From Gammaproteobacteria bacterium (GTDB taxonomy: Bacteria; Pseudomonadota; Gammaproteobacteria; Steroidobacterales; Steroidobacteraceae), in the NCBI GenBank assembly GCA_030040235.1, contig JASHUC010000324.1, positions 1 through 18,650 on the forward strand: 18,650 nucleotides of DNA, given 5' to 3'. Shown here piece by piece: positions 1 through 6,302 of the stretch (the stretch's first letter is position 1; each line of letters begins with the position of its first letter). The notes beneath the pieces are model-generated. The model saw only the letters and a program-made list of their open reading frames with translations, had not been told where the DNA came from and did not search any database. Position numbers and translations under genes: made by a program.

Positions 1-618
1 AAGACGACGACCTTGCGGACGCTCTATACCCTGATGCGGCCGGACACCGGCCGGGTGCTCGTGGACGGCATCGACTCGGGCGCCGACCCGCTCGCCGTGC
101 GTAAACGGCTCGGCGTGCTCCCGGATGCGCGCGGTCTGTACAAGCACTTGAGTGCACGCGAGAACATCGACTACTTCGCCCGCCTGCAGGGCGTGCCTGC
201 CGGCGAGGGTGCGCGCCGCCGGGAGGCGCTGATCGAGGTGCTCGAGATGGGCGACTTCGCCGACCGGCGCGCGGAGGGCTACTCGCAAGGCCAGCGCGTG
301 AAGACGGCGATCGCGCGCGCGCTGATCCACGATCCCAGAAACGTGATCCTCGATGAGCCGACGAACGGCCTCGATGTGATGGCGACGCGGCGCATGCGTC
401 AGTTCATGCGCGATTTGCGCGCCGAGGGCCGGTGCGTGCTGTTCTCGAGCCACATCATGCAGGAGGTGGCACAACTCTGCGACCGCATCGTCGTGATCGC
501 AAAGGGCCGGGTCGTCGCCGATGAGTCCCCGGAAGCCCTGCGTCAGCAGACCGGTGAGTCCAACCTGGAGGAAGCATTCGTGAAGATCATCGGCAGCGGG
601 GAGGGGCTTGCGGCATGA
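1..618 (+). CDS. natA: NatA-like ABC transporter ATP-binding protein, 5' end missing
   Basis: This is the ATPase subunit of an ABC-2 type exporter; it would hydrolyse ATP on the cytoplasmic face to drive the permease encoded next. The window opens inside the Walker A motif (KTTTLRTL), so roughly the first 40 residues lie to the left. Visible in order are the segment GVLPDARGLYKHLSARENI, which resembles the PDxxGLYxxLT segment of NatA/CcmA-type ATPases; a degenerate signature YSQGQ in place of LSGGQ; Walker B with catalytic Glu in NVILDEPTNGLD; and the H-loop SSH. The stop codon overlaps the permease start (ATGA), so the two are translationally coupled. NatA of Bacillus exports sodium, but the substrate cannot be read from sequence and may be a drug, lipid or peptide. 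Family call firm, gene symbol only by resemblance. Confidence 0.9.
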   Translation, partial: KTTTLRTLYTLMRPDTGRVLVDGIDSGADPLAVRKRLGVLPDARGLYKHLSARENIDYFARLQGVPAGEGARRREALIEVLEMGDFADRRAEGYSQGQRVKTAIARALIHDPRNVILDEPTNGLDVMATRRMRQFMRDLRAEGRCVLFSSHIMQEVAQLCDRIVVIAKGRVVADESPEALRQQTGESNLEEAFVKIIGSGEGLAA

Positions 619-1790
619 ATACCTCGCTCACCGTCCTGCTCAAAGAGGTCCGCGAGAACCTGCGCGACAAGCGCACGCTGATCAACGCCTTGCTCGCCGC
701 TCCCCTGATCGGCCCGCTGATGTTCGTCGTGCTCTTGAACGTGACGATTTCCCGCCAGCTCACTCAGGCCGAGGCCCCTCTCGAGCTGCCGGTCATCGGC
801 GCGAGCAACGCGCCGAATCTCATCGCGGAGCTGCGGCAGCAGGGATTCGACCCCCAGCCCGCGGTGGCGGACCCGATTGCGGCCGTGCGCAACCACGACG
901 TGATCGCCGTGCTGCGTATTCCGGAGGACTTCGGCAAGGCCTGGAAGAAAGGCGATCCAGCGCAGGTGGAGGTTTACTACGATTCCTCGCAGCGCGATGC
1001 GCAGCAGCCCGTCAACCGCCTCAAAGACATGCTCGATAAGTATTCGCGCCTGACCGGCGCCCTGCGCCTGGTCGCGCGCGGCTTCTCGCCCGCGCTCGCC
1101 AACCCGATCGTGGTAGACGAACGCGATCAGTCAACGCCCCGATCGCGTGCCGGCCTCATGTTCTCGATCCTGCCTTACTTCTTCGTGCTGACCGTGTTCA
1201 TCGGCGGCATGTACCTCGCCATCGATCTCACGGCCGGCGAGCGCGAACGCCAGTCGCTCGAGCCGCTGTTCGCCAACCCCGTGGCACGCTGGCAGATCCT
1301 GCTCGGCAAGATCGGGGCGATCTGCGCATTCTCGGTCGCGAGCCTGCTGATCTGCGTGACCGCGTTCACCCTCGTCGGACGCTTCATTCCCACCGAGAAG
1401 CTCGGCATGGACCTCGGCCTCGGACCGATGTTCGCCGTGAAGGTGCTCGTGCTCATGCTGCCACTGGCGCTGCTCATCGCCGCGCTGCAGACGCTCGTGG
1501 CCGCCTTCTCGAAGAGCTACCGGGAAGCGCAAACCTACCTCGGCATACTCACGCTGCTCGCGGTGGTGCCCTCGGTGTTGCTCAGCGTATTGCCCGTGAA
1601 GACGGTCGCATGGATGTATGCGGTGCCGGTGCTCGCCCAGCAGGTCGGCATCACGGAGCTCCTGGTCGGCGGCTCGGTGACGGCGATGCAGGTCACGGCT
1701 TGCCTGCTCTGCGGGTTCGCGGTCGCCGCCCTCATGCTGGTCGTCACGGCTCGGGTCTACGGCTCGGAGCGCTTGGCAATCTCCGCCTGA
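615..1790 (+). CDS. natB: NatB-like ABC-2 type transporter permease
   Basis: This is the membrane subunit partnering the ATPase just upstream. The 391-residue protein has the ABC-2 permease plan: one hydrophobic helix near residues 24-47 after a charged cytoplasmic N-terminus, a large soluble and probably extracytoplasmic domain to about residue 175, then about five more hydrophobic segments between 180 and 385. The stretch after the second helix, TAGERERQSLEPLFANPV, is the typical cytoplasmic coupling helix motif (GERE..tle.ll..P) that contacts the ATPase. The ATG overlaps the natA stop by four bases, and GAGGGG lies upstream at good spacing. The 3' end overlaps the convergent CPBP protease gene by 34 bases. 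NatB-type permeases are linked to Na+ export; the substrate here is unknown. Confidence 0.88.
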   Translation: MNTSLTVLLKEVRENLRDKRTLINALLAAPLIGPLMFVVLLNVTISRQLTQAEAPLELPVIGASNAPNLIAELRQQGFDPQPAVADPIAAVRNHDVIAVLRIPEDFGKAWKKGDPAQVEVYYDSSQRDAQQPVNRLKDMLDKYSRLTGALRLVARGFSPALANPIVVDERDQSTPRSRAGLMFSILPYFFVLTVFIGGMYLAIDLTAGERERQSLEPLFANPVARWQILLGKIGAICAFSVASLLICVTAFTLVGRFIPTEKLGMDLGLGPMFAVKVLVLMLPLALLIAALQTLVAAFSKSYREAQTYLGILTLLAVVPSVLLSVLPVKTVAWMYAVPVLAQQVGITELLVGGSVTAMQVTACLLCGFAVAALMLVVTARVYGSERLAISA

Positions 1791-2701
1791 GCCGGATTGA
1801 ATTCCCGGGTCCCGCCGGAGACGGGCAGCGTGCGGATAACGATCCAGGCGAACAACACCATCGCCGGCAGGGAGAGGATGCTACCCTCCGGGCCGGTGGT
1901 GCCCCCGCTCAACCACGCGGGTCCCGACGGTGCGCTGCGAAGCCACTCTCCGGTGGCCGCGAGGCCGCTGTTGGCGCAACCGAACACGAAGGTCTGGGTC
2001 CAGTTCCACGCGACATGTGCGCCGAGTGCCCACCACAGCGATCCGCTACGCCACACGGCCAAACAGTAGACGAGCCCAACGCTGACCACTTGCGCGATAC
2101 CGATAGGGGTCTCCTGCGCGTTTCCGAGATGCGCGAGTCCGAAACACAGCGACATGATTACGGCGGCGCGAGTCGGGTTGTAGGCCCACGACAACCGGAA
2201 AAACGGGTAGCCCCGAAACAGCAGTTCCTCGACGAGCGCTGCGGGCACGTACACGGCAGCCCAGAGCACTCCCCACTCGACCAGCGACCGCGCCCCGCTT
2301 CCGTGCGTCTCGATCGTGATCGCATGCACGAGCACGAGGGCGCCCACCAGCACCGACATGAGCAGCGCGCCCCAGAATGCGCCCTGCGCGAAGAGAGTTG
2401 CCGCACGCCGCCCCCGCAGTCCGTAGTCCAGCCAGGATCGCCGCTCGATCCGGCTCATCGCTGCAGTGGCGAGCAGAAGGCCACAGCTCTCCGCGAGGAC
2501 CAGTGCCTCCTGGACTCCCGGCACGAGCCGGGAACGCAGGGCGCGCAAGTCCTCCGGCGTGAGATGCGCCACGCGATAGGCGATCCCAAAGACGGCGGCG
2601 GCGACCGCTGCTGCCACGATGACGAACAGCGCTACCGACCACACGGGTCGCAGGCCATTGCCGTCTTTCCAGACCCTTGCGAGGCTGCGTGAAGCCGACA
2701 T
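1757..2701 (-). CDS. CPBP family intramembrane metalloprotease
   Basis: This is a polytopic membrane protein of the CPBP (Abi, CAAX protease/bacteriocin-processing) family, related to eukaryotic Rce1. The family signature is complete. Numbered from the chosen start, it comprises the Glu-Glu-x-x-x-Arg motif (E158, E159, R163, in VEELLFRGYPF), His191 in FGLAHLG, and His229/Asn233 in HVAWNW. These residues form the active site in Rce1-type proteases. About seven hydrophobic segments are visible. I start at the ATG at 2701 because GGAAGGA lies nine bases upstream; an in-frame ATG at 2734 would add 11 residues but has no good ribosome binding site. CPBP proteins act in peptide maturation, bacteriocin self-immunity or as scaffolds; the substrate is unknown. 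Lying convergent to natAB, it could serve the same export function, but that is only proximity. Confidence 0.85.
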   Translation of the reverse strand: MSASRSLARVWKDGNGLRPVWSVALFVIVAAAVAAAVFGIAYRVAHLTPEDLRALRSRLVPGVQEALVLAESCGLLLATAAMSRIERRSWLDYGLRGRRAATLFAQGAFWGALLMSVLVGALVLVHAITIETHGSGARSLVEWGVLWAAVYVPAALVEELLFRGYPFFRLSWAYNPTRAAVIMSLCFGLAHLGNAQETPIGIAQVVSVGLVYCLAVWRSGSLWWALGAHVAWNWTQTFVFGCANSGLAATGEWLRSAPSGPAWLSGGTTGPEGSILSLPAMVLFAWIVIRTLPVSGGTREFNPAQAEIAKRSEP

Positions 2702-2751
2702 GCGCGAGGTTCCTTCCGGAATACTTGACTTCATTCACAGGAATCAACACA

Positions 2752-2785
2752 TTGATAACAGTGCACCGCCGGCGAGGTACATAAT
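2752..2785 (+). promoter_or_regulatory. Candidate promoter for the L,D-transpeptidase gene
   Basis: The 92-base intergenic space between the divergent CPBP and L,D-transpeptidase genes is visibly richer in A+T than its surroundings. It holds TTGATA (2752-2757) and TACATAAT (2778-2785), resembling -35 and -10 boxes. The spacing of 20-22 bases is longer than the ideal 17, so the -35 assignment is weak. The -10-like box ends eight bases before the ATG at 2794, which would put the transcript start at or next to the start codon. Read by eye only. Confidence 0.35.
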
Positions 2786-2793
2786 TCGCTGTC

Positions 2794-4047
2794 ATGAGAG
2801 CCCGCAGATCCCGCCCGCGCGCCGTCAGAAACCTTTTTCTCCTCACCTGCTCCCTTATCGCGTGCTCGTGGCTCGGCCGCCCGGTGGCCGCCCAGTCCGG
2901 CACCGCACCGCCGCCGCAGACGCCAGCGCCCCCCGCCGGAGCGCCGGATTCGCCCGGCGCGCCGCTCGAAGCGTACCGCTTCGTCGTCGACCCCAAACTC
3001 AACGATGATGTGCTCGGCGAGGTGCAGCTCACCCACGCCGAGCAGGAAGACACGATGACCGATATCGCGCGGCGGTTCAGTGTCGGCTACAACGAGATCC
3101 ACCGGGTGAACCCCGGGGTGGACATGTGGCTGCCCGGCGCCGGGCGCAAGGTCGTGGTGCCGACGCAATTCGTGCTGCCCGATGCGCCGCGCGTGGGCAT
3201 CGTCATCAACGTTGCCGCGATGCGGCTCTACTACTTCGCGCCGCGCTTGCGCGGGGGCAAGCAGGTCATCTACACCTTCCCGATCGGCATCGGCCGGGAG
3301 AACTGGAAGACCCCCTCGGGCGTCACGACGGTCGTGCGCAAGGTCAAGAATCCCGTCTGGAGACCTCCGGCGGACATCCTCAAAGAGCACCGTGCGGAGG
3401 GGGATCCTCTGCCTTCGGAGATCCGGCCCGGTCCCGACGACCCCATGGGAAACCGCGCCCTTTACCTCGGTTGGCCCGAGTACGCGATCCACGGCACCAA
3501 CAAGCCGGCGGGTGTGGGCATGCGTGTGAGTCACGGGTGCGTCCACCTTTTCCCCGAGGACATCATCCAGCTCTACAACATGGTCCCGGTCGGCACCCAG
3601 GTCCGGGTCGTCAATCAGCCCTTCGTCTTCGGCTGGCACCGCGGGGAGCTCTACATGGAGGCGTTCGGCCCACTCGCCGGCGATGCGCGTGATTGGAAGA
3701 GTGACGCGCGCAAGCTTCTCGAGCAGGCGATGGGTGCGCGCATGCAGAAGCAGTTGCGAGCGCGTAACGAGCAGGTGCGTTGGGATCTCGTCATGCAGTT
3801 GGTGGCCGATCCTCTGGGGGTACCGGTCGCGATCACCGATCCCACCGCGAGTCTCGACCAAGTGCTCGCGGATGCCCGGCAGGTCGAGAACCGCTTGCCC
3901 GCGGGGGCGGCCTGGGACGGCAAGACCGAGCTGCCCATGGACGAGCAGTCGCTCGAGCGGGCACTCTCCAAGCTCGGAGCCACCCCATTTTCCCACCCGG
4001 CGAGCCTGCGGCATGGGACGCGGAGCGCTACCCAATCGGGTACGTGA
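2794..4047 (+). CDS. Exported LysM-YkuD L,D-transpeptidase (ErfK/YbiS type)
   Basis: This is a periplasmic peptidoglycan enzyme. YkuD proteins form 3-3 cross-links or attach proteins to meso-diaminopimelate by a cysteine mechanism. The 417-residue product has a basic N-terminus and hydrophobic signal (about 1-33), a Pro/Ala-rich linker (about 35-58), a LysM-like segment (about 78-124, with TMTDIARRFSVGYNEIHRVN) and a YkuD domain (about 134-274). The catalytic signature is intact: His233 in AIHGTNKP, then S246-H247-G248-C249-V-H-L. About 140 charged residues follow with no domain I recognise. The signal contains a lipobox-like L-I-A-C24 followed by Ser, so the protein may be an outer-membrane lipoprotein; otherwise signal peptidase I could cut near residue 33. 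No Shine-Dalgarno sequence precedes the ATG. The 3' end overlaps the convergent dehydrogenase gene by 20 bases. Confidence 0.9.
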   Translation: MRARRSRPRAVRNLFLLTCSLIACSWLGRPVAAQSGTAPPPQTPAPPAGAPDSPGAPLEAYRFVVDPKLNDDVLGEVQLTHAEQEDTMTDIARRFSVGYNEIHRVNPGVDMWLPGAGRKVVVPTQFVLPDAPRVGIVINVAAMRLYYFAPRLRGGKQVIYTFPIGIGRENWKTPSGVTTVVRKVKNPVWRPPADILKEHRAEGDPLPSEIRPGPDDPMGNRALYLGWPEYAIHGTNKPAGVGMRVSHGCVHLFPEDIIQLYNMVPVGTQVRVVNQPFVFGWHRGELYMEAFGPLAGDARDWKSDARKLLEQAMGARMQKQLRARNEQVRWDLVMQLVADPLGVPVAITDPTASLDQVLADARQVENRLPAGAAWDGKTELPMDEQSLERALSKLGATPFSHPASLRHGTRSATQSGT

Positions 4048-5275
4048 CCGCGCGCCGATCGACAATCGAACGGCTGGAAATCTCGCGCAGCGAGCGCGCA
4101 CCGCAGCCGGCCATGGCGAGGCGCAGCTCCCGGTTGAGCATGTCGAGCACGCGCTCGACGCCCGCTTGGCCGAAGGCGGCAAGGCCCCAGGCGTAGGGGC
4201 GTCCGATCCCGACCGCACGCGCCCCGAGCGCCAGTGCTTTGAACACGTCGGTGCCGCGGCGCACACCGCCATCCATCAGCACCGGAATGCGCCCCGCGGC
4301 GCCCCGCAGTACTTCGGGCAGCGACTCGAGTGTCGCCCGGCCGCTCTCGAGCGCCCGCCCGCCGTGGTTTGAAACGATGATGCCGTCGGCCCCGTGCTCG
4401 ACGGCGAGTGCCGCATCGTCCTGGGTCTCGAGGCCCTTGATCACGACCTTCATGCTCGTCACGTCCTTCAGTCGCTTGATGAAGTCCCAGGTGAGCGACG
4501 GCGAGGTGAGGCCGAGGCCGCGGGTGTCGATGCCGGCGAACATCGGTTCGGTGGCGAGATTCAGGCGGGGATTGCCGTGGGCATCGACCGTGTGGCAGAG
4601 GCTGCAGTTGCGCGTGTCCTCGCGTCGCAGGCGCGCCGCCGTGACGGTGTTGCGCCCCGCAGGTAAATCCACGGTCACTGCGACGACCGGACAGCCTGCG
4701 GCCGCGACGCGCTTGAGGATCTTGCGCGTGGCCTCGAACCGGTTGGTCGTATAGAGCTGATACCACACCGGCGCACCCCGTGCGGCGATGATGTCTTCTA
4801 TCGCAAACGACGTCTGTGTCGAGGTGATCTGCAACGCCTTTTTTGCCCGGGTCGCACGTGCGACCCCAATGTCGCCCTCGGGGTGCAGCGCGCGCAGGCC
4901 CCCGATCGGGCAGCAGAAAATCGGGGACGCGAAGGTCGTGCCGAATACCTCGGCGGAAAGATCGAGGTGGCTCACATCCACGAACCGGCGCGGCCGCAGC
5001 TCGTAGCGCGCGAAGGCCGCCTCATTGGCGTGCAGCGTCACATCACCGTCCACGCCGCTTTGCAGGTATCCCCAATGCGCGGGTGGCACGACGCGCTGCG
5101 CGGCCGCCTCGAGATCGAAAACATCGAGCGCATCGGCAGCACTCCCGGGCAGCGCCGCGCCGGGTGCGTGTTCGGTCTGCGCACGGGCATCGAGGAAGGC
5201 CGCGGGCCCGAATGCCGCGAGCAATGGACTCGATCCAAGAAGTTTCAGCAGCGTACGACGCGCATATCGGCTCAT
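4028..5275 (-). CDS. Tat-exported FMN-dependent alpha-hydroxy-acid dehydrogenase (LldD/glycolate oxidase family)
   Basis: This flavoenzyme oxidises an L-2-hydroxy acid (lactate, glycolate or mandelate type) to the 2-keto acid. The 415 residues start with a twin-arginine-like leader (ARRTLLKLLG, then a hydrophobic run and ARA at 30-32), so it is probably periplasmic, unlike cytosolic LldD. The TIM-barrel family signatures follow: Tyr70 in WGYLQSG, Tyr175 in WYQLYT, TVD at 201-203, Lys280 in VVIKG, catalytic His304 and Arg307 in SNHGGR, and the phosphate-binding DGGVRRGTD and GIGRPY. Residues 224-228 read CSLCH, a CxxCH motif in the loop before the substrate-proximal region. The ATG at 5275 is chosen because GAGGGGGGA precedes it and it begins the leader; the frame is open further upstream but overlaps the VOC gene. 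It lies 37 bases after that gene, probably in one operon. The substrate is not predictable. Confidence 0.88.
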   Translation of the reverse strand: MSRYARRTLLKLLGSSPLLAAFGPAAFLDARAQTEHAPGAALPGSAADALDVFDLEAAAQRVVPPAHWGYLQSGVDGDVTLHANEAAFARYELRPRRFVDVSHLDLSAEVFGTTFASPIFCCPIGGLRALHPEGDIGVARATRAKKALQITSTQTSFAIEDIIAARGAPVWYQLYTTNRFEATRKILKRVAAAGCPVVAVTVDLPAGRNTVTAARLRREDTRNCSLCHTVDAHGNPRLNLATEPMFAGIDTRGLGLTSPSLTWDFIKRLKDVTSMKVVIKGLETQDDAALAVEHGADGIIVSNHGGRALESGRATLESLPEVLRGAAGRIPVLMDGGVRRGTDVFKALALGARAVGIGRPYAWGLAAFGQAGVERVLDMLNRELRLAMAGCGARSLREISSRSIVDRRAVTYPIG

Positions 5276-5312
5276 CGAGTCCCCCCTCGGGTCCGCCCGG
5301 CTCAGGCTTTGA

Positions 5313-6233
5313 TCAGGCCCACAATTCGCATTCGATACCGTCGGGATCTGCAAAGCGCAGCGCCGTTCGATTCTCGCCTCCGTCAGAGGCCCCGATCCTC
5401 GCGCCGAGCGCCTGCAGCTGATCGGTGAGTTGCGCCCGATCGAACCTGGAGACGCGGATGCCAAAGGAGGCAATGCTGGGCTTTTCGGAGGCAGCCGCCT
5501 GCTCGAGGCGCAGCTCGATACCACCGAGCTTGAAGAATGCAGACCGTCCGGAGGCGAAGCGGTGCGGGGTGAGGCCAAAGAGCTTGCCAAAGAGTGCACT
5601 CGATGCGTCCACGTCCGCGACGTCGAGGCTCACGTGCTCAAAGCCGTGAGCTTTCACGAGGGGCTGACCTCGGTAAAGAGGCGGCATGGGATGGAAGCCA
5701 CCGGCGGGCGCGCCCTTCGGCGCCGAGGAGCCGGCGGGGCGCAACGGGCGTTCGTGCCCTCCTACGAGCTGCACCGGAATGTCGCCCACTTCGACGAAGG
5801 TCCCGCCCGCGAAGAACCGGACTCCCTCCTGCGCGAGGCGGGCTCGCCAGGCTGCGAGGTCGAAGGGTGCGGCCGCGACGCAGAAATGATCGATGAAGGC
5901 CCGCGTCGCGCCCGATCGGAGCGCTCCGATGGCCATGGCCCCCGGGGTGAAGCTGATGCTGTAGCGCAGGGCCGGCTTCACCTGTCCCACGAGTTTCGGA
6001 CCGTCGAACAGATGGCTATAGAACCTCGCCGAGGCGACCACGTCGGGAACGGAGATGCCGATGTGATTGACGAGCTGACGCAGCTCGAGCGGTAAGTCGA
6101 GTGCGACCGCCGCAGACCCAGGCGCATCGGCAGCGCGAGCCCACCACGGTGCCGCACCGAGCGCAGCGAGGCCGAGGCCCCTGAGGAGGCAACGGCGCGT
6201 CAACCGCGGAGGAAGGAGCTCGGACTCGGGCAC
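5313..6233 (-). CDS. Tat-exported tandem VOC-fold protein (glyoxalase/extradiol dioxygenase superfamily)
   Basis: The 306-residue protein has a twin-arginine-like leader (TRRCLLRGLGLAALGA, cleavage near ARAAD at 32-36) followed by two vicinal-oxygen-chelate units. Unit 1 (about 52-160) has His57 in NHIGISV, His116 in DHFCVA and Gln155 in DIPVQLVGG. Unit 2 (about 196-306) has His200 in FEHVSLDV, Glu240 in GIELRLE and Glu303 in DPDGIECEL. These occupy the usual metal-ligand positions (strands 1, 4, 5 and 8), although unit 2 lacks His at the strand-5 position. VOC members include glyoxalase I, extradiol dioxygenases and 4-hydroxyphenylpyruvate dioxygenase, all normally cytosolic. The start is GTG, with weak ribosome-binding sequence. 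A hydroxy-acid dehydrogenase follows after 37 bases, suggesting sequential steps on one substrate, perhaps aromatic. The reaction is unknown; the family call is good. Confidence 0.78.
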   Translation of the reverse strand: MPESELLPPRLTRRCLLRGLGLAALGAAPWWARAADAPGSAAVALDLPLELRQLVNHIGISVPDVVASARFYSHLFDGPKLVGQVKPALRYSISFTPGAMAIGALRSGATRAFIDHFCVAAAPFDLAAWRARLAQEGVRFFAGGTFVEVGDIPVQLVGGHERPLRPAGSSAPKGAPAGGFHPMPPLYRGQPLVKAHGFEHVSLDVADVDASSALFGKLFGLTPHRFASGRSAFFKLGGIELRLEQAAASEKPSIASFGIRVSRFDRAQLTDQLQALGARIGASDGGENRTALRFADPDGIECELWA

Positions 6234-6281
6234 GTTGAGGACCGCCTCACCCCTCGAGGGGTACGGCGCCCATCTTAGCTC

Positions 6282-6302
6282 GGCGGCGCGCTCCGCGCCG
6301 CC
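6282..6302 (-). terminator. Perfect 9-bp GC hairpin after the GH3 gene
   Basis: GGCGGCGCG (6282-6290) and CGCGCCGCC (6294-6302) pair perfectly around a three-base loop, directly after the GH3 stop codon on the minus strand. No T-run follows, so it is not a classical intrinsic terminator. It may attenuate read-through or protect the upstream mRNA end before the VOC gene. A separate 12-base palindrome, CCCCTCGAGGGG, sits at 6250-6261 between the hairpin and the VOC start. Confidence 0.35.

Noticed and set aside
2046..3053. Minus-strand open frame spanning the CPBP/L,D-transpeptidase intergenic region
   Set aside because: It overlaps two clear genes in other frames and crosses their promoters; the composition is shadow-like.
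3651..4766. Minus-strand frame overlapping the dehydrogenase and the L,D-transpeptidase
   Set aside because: It is out of frame with the dehydrogenase and antisense to the other gene, with no domain seen.
5276..5599. N-terminal extension of the FMN dehydrogenase frame by 108 codons
   Set aside because: It lies inside the VOC gene, has no family resemblance, and the ATG at 5275 has a strong ribosome binding site directly before a twin-arginine-like leader.
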